Source: Strongyloides papillosus
Lineage: Eukaryota > Nematoda > Chromadorea > Rhabditida > Strongyloididae
Direction of reading: 5' to 3'
NCBI GenBank assembly: GCA_005656395.1
Contig: SRSI01000077.1
Coordinates: 1,364,001-1,428,000 of the forward strand
DNA length: 64,000 nucleotides
Shown: one piece after another, positions 44,839 through 57,600 of the stretch
Layout of the letters: the number at the start of each line of letters is the position of its first letter
Numbering within the stretch: the stretch's first letter is position 1
Notes under the pieces: generated by a model
What the model saw: the letters and a program-made list of their open reading frames with translations, nothing else
The model's database searches: none
Told to the model about the DNA's origin: nothing
Made by a program: the position numbers and the translations under genes

Positions 44839-46314
44839 GATAGTGATTTTTCCTAATCTAAAAAAGGAATTATTTAGTAAGCAATATGTATTTAATATAC
44901 TTTTAAATATAATTAAAAATTAATAATTATTTAAAAATACACAAATAAAAAAATATTATCAAATCCTACATTTAAAAAGAAAAATTGAAATAATTTAAAT
45001 GTGGTGATATTTAATTTTATACAAGGATATCTTAAATTAAAAGTATATATGATAAAATTTTAAAAGAAAAATATATGTAATTGTGTGTGTGGTTAAGATA
45101 TATATGATTAGAAAAATGTTATTACGAAAAAGAGAACGAAAAGCTCTCAACTATTGAATTTATCATAATACATTGTGTTGAATGTTAGGAGGTTGGTGTA
45201 TGTATTATATCATTGGCATATGATCTTCAGGAAGATTTACTATTATTTTAAAAATATAAAAAGATAGCGTTACATAGAGAATGTTTTAGATTTGATTTAT
45301 ATATATATAAAAATATCATTAGAAGAAATTTCTCTTTTTTCATTAACAAAGCACATCCTAGAGATAGAAGTAGTAGTGTTGTTAAAATGTTTAGTAAATT
45401 TAGGCAAAAATTAAAAATGCCATTGAGAAGTTATATTTTATGAAAGAACAATATGTAATTTTATGTGTACATCTAGATATTTAAAGCTTAATGAAAAATA
45501 TGAGTTTATTTTTCCTTACCGCCTACACCTTCTTTTATCTTTATATTCTTCTTTTTCTAATTTTATTAAGATGTTATTGGAAGAAAAAGTTTAAAATATG
45601 TGTTAGTGAAAAGGAAAATAAGAATGAGACTAGTAGTTTTGTTATACTGATCCAACTAAAGTGACGAAAATGAATTATAAAATGTAGTTGTTATAATAGT
45701 TTAATAATATGAAGTTTCGTAAAATATATTTTATTTATTTATTAAAGACAAAATAATATATAATATGTTGATTAATTGTAAAAATGAATCAAAATTTAAA
45801 TCTATCAAGAAGTAATTGATTCTAAATTGTAGGTAATTTTAATTTCCATTAATTTTTAAAATAAATTTTTGTCAATAAAATTACATAAAAAAGAATGAAG
45901 GATAATTGTATGAAACAATTTTGATTGTTTACTATTTTTTAATTTGATAAGCAATATGTACTTTAGCATACAGGAATATAACTCCACGTCTAATTTCTAG
46001 AAGAAACTATGAATATTTACGTATACTTACCAAAGAATTCTTTTAATAATTTCAAAAACATAATATAAAAAAAACATTTTATTATACAAAGATATATTAC
46101 AATAACACTTCAAAAATGTTTTAAGTTTAATGTTAGTTAAGTTAGCTATTTAATAGAATAAAAATTAGACATAAATTGATGGCATTTATTTTTATCATTT
46201 CCTTTGTCAAAATAAAAAATTTTTGTTATCAACTTCATTGAAAATAACGATCATTTTGTGCGTAAATATAATTCTATTATACTTAGTGAAATATTAAAAT
46301 AAACACAAGGAAAC
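44839..46314. other. AT-rich intergenic region with one small frame
   Basis: Upstream of the UNC-87-like gene and downstream of the AP-2 gene. It holds the candidate small frame at 45491-45664 (separate entry); nothing else could be supported. Confidence 0.45.
45491..45664 (+). CDS. Candidate 57-residue single-pass membrane microprotein
   Basis: ATG (45491-45493) to TGA (45662-45664). A membrane segment (FFLTAYTFFYLYILLFLILL) is followed directly by a basic stop-transfer stretch (RCYWKKKFK) and a polar tail (CVSEKENKNETSS). The boundary between membrane segment and basic tail is what a real type III protein shows. T-rich DNA, however, gives Phe/Leu-rich frames by chance, and there is no clear acceptor upstream. 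No family is recognised. Confidence 0.28.
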   Translation: MKNMSLFFLTAYTFFYLYILLFLILLRCYWKKKFKICVSEKENKNETSSFVILIQLK

Positions 46315-49179
46315 TTAAAACTGTTCAGATAAAATTTCACAAATAACTTGTCCAACGGTCTGTCGACTACTTCTGACTGTCAATCTGTATCTTTTTGTCT
46401 GTTTATTTGGCTCCAATCTTATCAGAGTACCAGCTTTAAAATTCTGAGTTTCTATTATGCTTGCTGCAACAAAATTATCAGGATTTGGATCAACATTAAC
46501 TAATATTTTACACCCAAACGATGATAACTTTTGTTCTATTGATGCCTTTTCCATTGGATATTTAGCAACAAAAATCTTCTGGGATTCTTGATTTGGCTGA
46601 TTTAATTGTTTCCATCTAGCAAAAAATTGCTCTGATGTCATATCAGTTGGTTCACTAAATTTATTAATAAATATTGGAAGTGAAAGTTTTTTAGAAAATT
46701 GGCCTAGACTACCATCTACTTGTGTATAGGTAAAGTTAATATTGATGACCGGTTGTAATGAAAAATCATTTAAACAAACAAAATTTATCAATTGTTGTAC
46801 CTGGGTCCCTGCAGCTATTGTTGAATCTACAGGCTTCTCTTGAACCATTAATTGATCTTCCAAAACCTTTGTTGAAGTAATTGAAGAAGAAAAATTTGAA
46901 AAATCTTGACTAGTTTTATTTCCGTAAAACATACCTAATCTAGCAAGATTAGATTTTGTCTCAAGTTTAACACCAACTTGTATTATGTTATCCTCATATA
47001 AAACTCCATTATTTTTTAACACAAATTTAATACATTCATCTCTGTTATCAGATTCTAATTGTACATCATTAGTTAATGAACTTCCCAAAACGTTCATGAG
47101 TTCATTGTTAACATTAACCCCTGTCGAAGAAGGAGCATCTTGACTAATATCGACAATATTGCCACTATTTTGATTTACGGCATGATCTGGTGTTGGAGTA
47201 AAAGACGTTGAACTCATAATGGCAGAAGGGCGTGACTTCTTCTCACTAACCGCAGCTTCCATTTCTTCAAGTTGTGGCTTACATTTCTTTAACTTTCCTA
47301 GTAAATTGGATTCTTTCTCAGGATATGGTGGCATTTCCTCAAGGACAGTTGCTAGAACATCAGTACTTGCAACAATAGACAATTTTAAATATTCAGTGGC
47401 TCTTTGTTGTAACTCAGCATCAGGATTTCGCAGGTTATGGTCATTTTGGAAAACTTTCTGAATCTCAGGCTTGATTTCAGGGAATAAGTTACAAAATTTA
47501 ACATATGATGTTAGTAGTAAGCTTCTAGTAGTTATACTACAATAGTGATACTTGGAGTGAAGTAATTGAAATTGAACCAATGGTCCAGATCTTGCATCAC
47601 CAGCAATAAGATTGCCAAATTCTCCAAGAATATATCCACCAACTTTAACAAGATTTTCATGACAAGCAGGTCTTTGCAAAGCTTCAAAACAAGTTTTTGC
47701 AGCATATCCTTGAACATCTTCTCTATTAGTGATAATTTGTATTACACGATACCAAACATCTTCAGAAACATAGTCACCAGCAATTGTTATAAGCTTGAGA
47801 ATTACATCAACGTACCAGGTATAGTCTGAAGCGTATTTCTCAGCAAGTATAGCAATTTTAAGAACCATCTCCTCTCTAATAGAATAATCGGCATTCTCAA
47901 GATAAGACAACATCTCACCAACGATCTCACAATTGTTAGATTTGTCACACATAGCATAAAGAAGATCTACTGCACGTTGTCTAACACTAACATCTCTTTC
48001 AGTCTTCAATGCTTGTATTATGGTTGATTGATGTTTCTTCACGGCTTCATGTGAAAACTCTGAAGTTGCCAAAAGACACATTGATTCTAACGCTAGGTAA
48101 CGTAAGTTAGTTTCACGATGGGCTAAGAAAGTACCAAGTTGATTGCATGCTCGAACAAGTAAGTGAGGTTCGTTATCGAGGTGAATAATAAGTGAAATTG
48201 CCTCAAAAAGAACAGCATTCTTTGCATTAGAATGTTGAACTTTCTTAGATTTTGGAGCGTCTTGAGCCTTATTAAGAATTCCATCAAGACATTCAATTAA
48301 TTTTGTTTTGTTAGTAGGATCCTCCGGTGGTGGATAATTTTGAAGAAGTCTTAGTAATTTAACACACAACCACGGAGCAGGAACAAAGTAATAAGTGTAA
48401 TCCTGAAGATCAGTATAGGTAGATGTAATAATCCTAGACAATCTTGAGATGGCCAATGAAACACAACCTTTGTAGTCATCTGGATACTTCCGAGATAAGG
48501 CATCAATAAGTGAACAGGCTGAAGTAACAACACCCAAATGAGAATCATTGAGAAGATGAACTATTCTAGAAGCATATTCATTTGGTGGAACAACATCGCT
48601 ATTTGTTCTGTACAACTTAAGAAGACATAAAGCAGCAGACTGTTTGACGAAATCTATTGTTTCACCAGATACTAAAAGCTTAGCAAGATCAACACTAAAT
48701 GACTCAGCCATATCTCTAGCTCCAACATTTGATATACATTGAAGAGCCAAATTAACATGAACAGGATTTCTGGAACCAACATCATTTTTGATGCTCTGAA
48801 TTATAAGTTTCATCAATTCTGATTGTAAATTTATCATTACAGATATAAATAGGTAGCCAATTTGCTTTTCTGTGTATTTATTTGAAGAAAGAAGATTAAC
48901 CGCCTCCATATATCCGAAATCGATGTCGTGACCTAGGAGAAAAATAAAAAGAAGTTTGCAGACATATTTCTTTTTCTGGTATCCATCCAATGTCTTGTCT
49001 CCTAAAGACAATTAATTACCAAATATAGTTTACAAAATAAACTTACCCTTAAATTTTGATCTAATATTGGCGAGTTCCTTGTTAATTCGTTTCAATTCAG
49101 CTTCTTTGGATTTGCAATTTCTGATATCAGATATGAAGACTGCCAAACCACGCATTCCGTCTCCTTTGACGGCTGGCAT
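46315..49179 (-). CDS. apa-2: AP-2 clathrin adaptor complex, alpha subunit
   Basis: Exon 1 (49047-49179, [20 protein letters not shown]) and exon 2 (46315-49001) join over a 45-nt intron; 939 residues, close to animal alpha-adaptins. The trunk begins with [20 protein letters not shown], the phosphoinositide-binding region, then [20 protein letters not shown] and Armadillo-like repeats to residue ~600. A Ser/Pro-rich hinge (~620-700) and the C-terminal ear follow (sandwich [20 protein letters not shown]; platform with [10 protein letters not shown]). AP-2 links clathrin to cargo at the plasma membrane in endocytosis. The appendage FxDxF-binding platform appears intact. The first 44 residues are in a separate exon and would be lost in a one-exon reading. 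Confidence 0.95.
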
Positions 49180-51040
49180 TTTTTCTCCTTGTTTCTTAAA
49201 TAAATCTAAAATATTGTGTAAATAAACTACAGATAAAGGAATTGAAGTAAAAATGGGTATTTAATTGACTATCCTAAAGTATCTTATCATCGTACAACAA
49301 AACTTTCGTTATAAGAGTTGTTAATTATAAATTGTAAGAAACGGTAGGTGTTGTGATATATAGTAATTATATTGAAAAACTAAAGTTAAACGCAACAATA
49401 AATATACTGCCAATTATAACTTTTATTTTGTTACGAAACATCATTCCACATAAAGAAAACAAATAAATGGGATAACGTATCTGGAATTAGAGTTGGCAGT
49501 TACGGCATTTGTATAATTGAAGTAAAATATGTTTCTGACTATAGATTGTAAATAAGGAGAATGATAAAACCTTGTCTCATGCTTGGTCAAAAATATCATT
49601 GATAAAATATAAATGTGTACTGTGACATTGCTATTTGAATGTTGCTAATTTTTTTCGTTAGTGACATTAAGTAAAAAGTACTGTCGACAAGAATAAAAAA
49701 TAATAAAAAAATTAATTTGAGGAGTAAACTATTCATTGAATTATAATTTTTATGACGTTTCATAATCATACTGATCTATACGTCGCACCACTTATGGTTT
49801 TATTAGTTTTATGAGAGCATCAATAACAAGAATTTTATTCTTGCGAAATAAATTTGTTTATAGACTTTCACTTGTTAAGTATAAACTTTTTTGTTTAGAT
49901 GTTCTTGAATTTTTGTAATCAACCAATGATAAATAATGATTTCAATCGTAAAATAACTTTAAATAAACGGATCTTTATAAAACTTATAAAGTACATATTC
50001 AATTGACAAAATATATGATTGTATTTTATAAAAAACGTAATTCGACTAATATCTTCAAATGGATAAAATAGAAGATACAATATTAATATTCAATAGATAG
50101 CTAATCTTTCTGACGACTATAAGAAATTGATAAAATCAAAACATTTTCAAAAAGCCTTTTTTAGATGTCTAGTATATTTTGATAATGTTTCATAATTATA
50201 TATGATATGTTTCATATTGGAGATATCATTACAGAAGATTTGAAATCTTTTTTAATAGTAATTTCATATTTAAAATAAACATTGTATTAAAGTAACAACA
50301 ATGGCTGCATTAATTTATGATGAAAAAAATTTTATATCTCAGTAATAATTTCACAGGGAATAATTTAAAACTTTTTCCATGTTTAATATTTTATGCTTTT
50401 TATAATATTATATATAAACTATAAAAACTATTTATTTCAATATGCCAAAGTTGATTGATAAGATTTTATAGCTTTCAACAAGTTAGTGTAAATCACTTTT
50501 TACAATATATATACATTTTTATCATATTCCAATTATAGAATTTTCAATTTTACTGAAAATTTTCTAAAAACTTTCATAGTATATACAGAATATTTTTAAT
50601 AAATTAAAAGATATTTTTTTTGTAATTTGTATAAATATGGTTATAAAATAAGAAGAACTTAAGTGTATAATACAAAGTTAAATTACCAAAAATTGGGTTA
50701 TAAACTTTAATTCTCTTTTGAAAAGAGTAATTAAGTTATTCTTCTTAAAAGTAACTCCCAAAACTCTAATTATTCATTTTATGGAAAATTTACTTTAAAA
50801 AAGTCAGAGGGAGGTAAATTTAAAGTTAAAATACTATTTATCTTTTGAAGATAAATATAAACAAAATATATTTTGCACTAATTTTTTTAAATAACATACT
50901 TTAAACATTTATCACAACAAAAGACACATTAAATTGACTATTTTTATTAATATTTAATCTGTAAAATATTGGTTATACTATAAACTTTTTAAATTAATCT
51001 CTATTCTTTCATACCCTCTCTTTGTTCCCCCTCATTGCAG
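49180..51040. other. AT-rich intergenic region, 1.9 kb
   Basis: Divergent upstream region between the AP-2 gene (-) and the DEG/ENaC gene (+). No coding frame or clear repeat; presumably promoters. Confidence 0.5.
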
Positions 51041-51113
51041 TTTGATTTTTGCTTACGATGTTTTACTTTTACTCAGGGAGTTTATTTGTAAAAGTATCTT
51101 CTCATACTAATAG
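51041..51113 (+). other. Likely 5' UTR exon of the DEG/ENaC gene
   Basis: A 73-nt block lies between a strong pyrimidine-rich acceptor (CCCCCTCATTGCAG, ending 51040) and a perfect donor (ATAG, then GTAAGT, at 51114). The next acceptor (CTATTTAG, ending 51447) is 5 bases before the channel ATG. In the channel's frame a TAA directly precedes that ATG, so the block is not coding for the channel. It contains a small upstream ATG (51058) that would run out of frame past the channel start. Confidence 0.5.
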
Positions 51114-51452
51114 GTAAGTTTAAATAAATTGCTAATCCTAACATCCGATTTATTTATTATTACTAAATTTGCAGCTAAAAATATTATATTGTTTTGTTTA
51201 TTTGTTAAATTTTTATCTAGTTTTTCTTTTGTAATAAACCTCTTTTTCATAAATTATTTGTCATGATTCTTGATTAAAAATTGTTAATTAAAATCAAAAG
51301 TCTTCCTTTTTATTTATTTAGTTATATTTATTCAACAAAATATTTTAGCAATATATTGAAATAATATTTATAATCATATTAATAATATATACAGGAAAAA
51401 ATATTTACCTGTTAATATCATATTCATTTAAGCTATTTTCTATTTAGAATAA

Positions 51453-54400
51453 ATGAGCTCAAAAATTATATCTGAGGATTTACCGAATTCACTCAATAAA
51501 CGAAATAGAATAAAAGATGATAAAATAGTTTCAAATAATATATCAGATAACGAAAGTGGAAATGGAAAGTGCAAAAATAGCGATGAAACTGATAGTTTAT
51601 CTATTATGAGTGATACCATAACAATAAAAAAATTATCTAATGGGACATCCATGATGGATAGAGAAGCAAATGAGTTCATTAATGAAACGGGTTACTTAAA
51701 AAGAAATTCCAATGATAATGCATATTCAAATTCTAATATTTTAGATGCTAGTAGATTGAAATCCATGAATTCTGGCAATCACAAAGATTCTAATCTTTTA
51801 TTTCCTATACCAGACCATTCTCATAGTTCTGGGAATTGGTCACCCAATCTTAGAAGTAAAAGAAATTCTATATCGATTATGAAAGAAAAAGTTATTGAAA
51901 CATCTAAAGATATTGGACAAACCTTCAAGGATGTTGCTGGAAGGAGTGTTCGTAATGAAGTCATTAAATTTGGAGGATCTACATCAGCGCATGGTCTTCC
52001 ATTGGTAAGTATAAATCTTCTTCAAATCTTTCGGAGTATTTATAAATTTACTGTTCTTCTATTAAACCTATTATTAATATCAATCAAAATTATTTTTATT
52101 TCTAAAATTAATTAAACAAAATTTAATTAGATTAAAGAGTAATTAATCATACTAAATACTTTTCAGGTTGTAAATTCTACTCATTGGTATAGCAAAACTT
52201 TATGGTTTCTTTTATCTGTCTGTTCAAGTATTATTTTTATTTACCAATGTACATTGGTTGCAGAAAAGTATAATAGAAAAGAAAAAATAGTTAATGTTGA
52301 GGCAAGTTGTTTTACATCATTAATTTTTATACTTCTTCTTAAAATTTTTTAAAGTTTTTAAAGAAAATAAATTAAAAAATATGCATACATATATGTATTA
52401 AAACTGTACTACAAAATATAAAAAGTGCACTTTTTTAGTAATTAAAATAGTTAATTGCACACTAAATATCGCTAAACACAAAATTTAAGAATTACAGTAT
52501 ACATGTAAATATAGCAAATTCTTTTTTTAAATTAAAATTTCTAAATTATAAATTAGCTTGATAATTTTGAAGTAGCAATGGGGCAATATAAAAATTTATT
52601 ATTAAAGTTGAAATTTTTTTATATATATTTGCAAGAAAAAACTGTAGATCATTTGAGATTCACTATAATTATAGATTCAAATACAATATAATATATTAAT
52701 GTTGTAGATAAAAATTTTTACTCAGACTTTTTTTACAGCTTCAATTTGATTCAGCCAAATTTCCTGCTATTACAATATGTAATTTAAATGCTTTTAAGAA
52801 ACACCTTGCTAAAACAGTACCAGAGTTACAAGAAACATTACAAGCTTTTAAGCAAGCTGTTAGATATAGTAAAGGTGCTTCAAATCATCTTCAAAATGAT
52901 ATAAAATTAAGAAATAAAAGAAATTCCTTTAGATATGTACAATATGAACCTGTAATATCTGATTGTGAATGTCCTGTGCATGTTATTAAAACAAAAGAAG
53001 GAGAATTAAACGAATGTTTACAGAAGGATGGAGTTCCTTCAAGTAATTCTTCAACATGCATATGTAATTTTGATAGACAAGATGATTCTGTATGGCCATG
53101 TTACAAAGAAAGCACATGGAGAAAAGATTTTTGTCCTGAATGTAATGATATAGGTTATTGTAATTTACCAGACACAAATGGAACTAAAAAACTTCCATGT
53201 TTATGTCAAAATAATGTTGGGTATTGTTTATTACAACCAGATAGAATTAAAAAAGTATGGGAAATTAAAGGTACAGCTGTTCCTAGTGAAGATTCACCGT
53301 ATAGAGATGATTTTTTAAAACAACTTAAAGAATTAGGATATGAAAATACTACTGACGAAGTTGCTATAACAACAAAAACTAAAGAAAAATTAGTTCTTAC
53401 CATGGCAGGACTCCCTGTACAAAGAAGAATTGCTTTGGGTTATGGAAAAAGTGAATTTATTAAAATGTGTTCTTTTAATGGGAATCAATGTGATATTGTT
53501 AAAGATTTTAAACTTCATGTTGATCCAGCATTTGGAAATTGTTACACATTTAATTACAATCAAAATAAATCAAAAATATTTTATAGTAGTAGAGCTGGAC
53601 CTTCTTATGGGTTAAGAATGATGTTGTATGTCAATTCTTCTGATTATCTTCCAACAACTGAAGCTACTGGAGTTAGAATTGCTATTCATGACCAAAGTGT
53701 TTGGCCATTTCCTGATACGTTTGGTTATTCTGCTCCAACAGGTGCTATTTCATCTTTTGGTTTATCATTAAGAAAATTTCGCCGTCTTGGTCCACCATAT
53801 GGTGATTGTGTAGAAGCTAATGGAACATTACCAAATGATTATATATTCAAAAATAATGCCTATGAACCAGAAGGTTGTTATAGAAGTTGTTATCAAACAA
53901 GGATAATTCAGAAATGTAATTGTGGTGATCCTCGGTATCCAGTTTCTAATAATAGAACAAAATATTGTGACATTTTAGATGTAACAGAGAGACAATGTTT
54001 GTTACATGAAGGAATTAAATTTACTAAAGACAATGATTGCAAATGTAGACATCCATGTCAACAAAATGTCTGGACAACAACATACTCTGCAGCTAAATGG
54101 CCATCAGGATCATTTAAAGTAGGATCATGTAATAAATCACTAGAAGATTGCATTAATCATTATTCTACTCATGCAGCAATGGTTGAAATATATTATGAAC
54201 AAATGAGTTATGAAAAATTACAAGAATCAGAGTCCTATTTATTTGTAAATTTAATTTCAGATATAGGTGGTCAAGCTGGATTATGGCTTGGAGCCAGTGT
54301 AATAACAATATGTGAAATTACATTCTTTTTGCTTAGACTTTTAACCGTTTATTGTAGAAAACCTATGGTTTCTGCTAAAAATGAAAGTGAAATTATTGGG

Positions 54401-54604
54401 AGAAAGTCTAAATGGTCTCCAGTTGATATAAATTTATATGGTAATTCTAATAATTTACATACTTGAAAATAATTTATAGATACAGATGAAAATGACTTTT
54501 TTGCTGGAGGTGGACATCAAAAAAGAGATTCAATTGTTATAAGTAATCATACATCTACGACAGATGAAAATAGTAGTTACAGGTCAAGAAAAAATGAAAT
54601 TTAA
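51453..54604 (+). CDS. Degenerin/ENaC-family cation channel (UNC-8/DEL-1-like)
   Basis: Four coding exons: 51453-52004, 52167-52301, 52739-54440 and 54480-54604; 837 residues. The cytoplasmic N-terminus (~180 residues, Ser/Asn-rich) ends with the gating His-Gly in STSAHGLPL. Exon 2 carries the first membrane span (TLWFLLSVCSSIIFIYQC). The extracellular part opens with KFPAITICNLNAFKKH and holds the Cys-rich domain and the ASC signature EGCYRSCYQTRIIQKCNCGD. The second span has the pore motif in GGQAGLWLGASVITICEI, with a Gly-Ala-Ser selectivity filter. TMAGLPVQRRIALGY and KMCSFNGNQCDI resemble the UNC-8/DEL-1 branch, which works in motor neurons and mechanosensation. Intron 2 (52302-52738) has a GC donor (GAG, then GCAAGT). 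Intron 3 is 39 nt and removes an early stop. A TAA immediately upstream fixes the start. Confidence 0.92.
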
Positions 54605-57600
54605 TTAGGATGCCAATTGGTTTCAACAAAACAAATTATAGAAAGATATAACTATAATACTAATAAAAAAAATTACCTCTATAATAGAAATTGTAAAAAA
54701 TTATGATTCGTGGTAGCCTTCGAAAATTTGGCCAAAGTTTATTAGATTCAAAAAAGACTATATTCAAAACAAAACATCACACATAATATCTACATCAAAT
54801 TTGTTATAATTTAATATAATGTAGATTTTTTTTAAAATTTTCTAAGCATTTTTTATTTGTATTTCTATTTTTGATGTCTTACTAGTAATTCTATAGTGTC
54901 AATTGGTTTTTTGTTTCAAGATAAGTATTATGAGCAATAAATCTTTTATTTTATATTTGGTGATCGGTTAAACGGTTTAATTTAAAATAAAATTTATTAA
55001 GGACACAGTTTTTATATAAAAATTTTATTCTTTAATAATATGTTTCATGTTGAATAAAATGATTTTTAACAAAAATAACCTTAGAAGCTTATTTCCAATA
55101 ATTGATAATGAAGAAATATTTATAAAATCCCTAGTTTACATTAACATTTTCCTTAATTTTTGCAGTTGTAAATAGTCATACTATTAATTATAAATAGGGA
55201 ATTCTTTTATCCTTTATTTCATTATTAATTAAAATAGTTTATTTTTTTGTATTTATGAATTATTTAATCAATTTTTGAATATTTAATGCAACATTTAAAT
55301 TCTTAAAACCTACTATAAGAATAACATTCTTTTATGTTATCTCATTTTTAAAAGTAAAAACAAAATTTATATTCTAAGAATTACCATAATAGGAGTAAAT
55401 AGTTGAAAAAACTTTCATATATAAAAAACATATATTTCAAATACAAAATTTGATACAATTTTTAATAAGTACTATAATCCCTTAAACTTGTAATTTGGTT
55501 TTTTAATTTAAAAAAAAGCTAAATTTTTGACTCTCCTTAGATGATAGAAAATGTAAAAGGCTTTTGAACATTTGAGTTTAATCAAAGATGACATATTTTA
55601 AAAAAGTTCTTTCTTTTTATTGTTGAAGGATGAAATAAAAGAAAATAAATGGTTTTAGTCTTTTTTTCACCAGTAATATTAACATTTTTGAGATAAATAT
55701 TTCACTTTTTGATATACGGATATTTTATCATCTCCATGGACATCATTTGTACGTCAACTTTTTATATTTTTAAGTAGATTGGTATAATTTAACTCTTGAT
55801 TTTTCTTAACTTCAAATTTGTTCTATTCTCTTCAGATATCTTTAAAAAAATCTTTTTCATTTTATTTAATTATTCATTTAAAGAAATATATAAATAACAT
55901 CTTGTATTTTTAAAGGTAGGGGGAAAACTTTAATAAAATCAGATAAGAAAGTCTATATAAAAAATTTATATATTTGGAATTGTTTTATTGAAAATATTAT
56001 TTGGTAATCTTTTATATTACTTTTTAACTATGATAATCTAATGTTATCTTTTAATTAAATTTTCTATTTATAATGAAATTGTTAGAAATGAATAGAAACA
56101 ATTTATTTATACAATGACTTGTGATAATTAAGATAGAAAAAGAAGTGCTCTATGTATATAATTAACAATTATCATGTGTTAAGTAGTACTTTTGTATATA
56201 CTATTAGAATTAGTATAAATTATTTATGTATTGTCATAATATTACATATTTAAGGTATAATACGTGACAAATTTTTAATTTACATTACATCTCACTACCT
56301 ATTTTCTGTTTAAAAAAAGTAAAAATTCGACAAATTTCTAACAAGATATCCCTTTATAGTTAAAATACTTTTATTTTTATAAAAATATTTTTCCCATATC
56401 ATTTTATTATTTTTTTTTGCCACTCATTACCATTTTTTATAATTATCTTGAAAAAATAGTTTCATGCCAAAACACGCTGTTTAAAAAAATTTTAACTATT
56501 TTTAAATTTACTATTTCATCTGATAATTATTTCAATTTTATTTCCTAAAGTTATAATAATCATAAACATTGATTAGGATTTAGAAGTAAACAAGACTATA
56601 AAATATCATTAGTCAATTTCTTAAAAATAATATTATATAAATGGCTCATAGTTACCCATTAAAAATCGGTATTTGGCATTTGAAGTTAAAACTTTGCTTT
56701 ATTCCATCTTAATCTATTCCTTTTTCTTCCTTTTAATCTTCCTATCACAAATAGTTTCAACTACAAAAAATGTGAAATTCCTAAATTTCCACATGTACTC
56801 TTGGTTGTTGTACACTAAGTTGTAAATTCACATTTTAACTAAAATACCATCTGGTTAGAGTTTTGGATGATGAAAATACATGTGCCAATATGAATGAGTA
56901 TAAAAAGAATAAAATAGTGGGACAATAGAAGCATCAGGTCTTTAGTATAAAAAGCTCATTCAATTTAACTTCCTCCATAAGTTATACTTAAGATTTTTCT
57001 TGTCTTTTCATTTATATTATATAGATATATTTTAATGAACTAATCTAATTAGAATAGTTGTCTAATGCTTAACCATCCGTAAGTACTATCATACACAAAT
57101 ATAATTTATACTCATTGCCTTAAAAATTTACTAAAAAAGTTGTTCATATCTTTTTTCTATTAAACATTTATCAGATCATTCTTTTAAAGTGATAAGATTC
57201 TTCTTATTACTTAAAATATTTTTTAATTAATATTTAATTAGTTTTTTTTCTTTATGTAATATAAACATTGTCAACAAACAGCAAGTTGTAATATTATCCT
57301 TTTGTTTACATTTAAAACTCATCATTGGTCACTTTAATATTATATAAAATTCTCATGGAATAGCTAAAAAATGAATTCAAATTACAAATTCATTGTTTTT
57401 AATTTAACAAAAAAAATCTTAATTGTATTAATTTATTTTTTGTGTTCTAGAATTTTATTTAGTTTATTAGGCAATGTATATGTATATTTTTAAAATAATA
57501 GTTATTTTCCATTGAAACTAACTATTCATACACAATAACTATATGTTTATGAATGTTTTAGAGAAGGCAAAAAAAAAGACAATTTTAAAATAATTATTTA

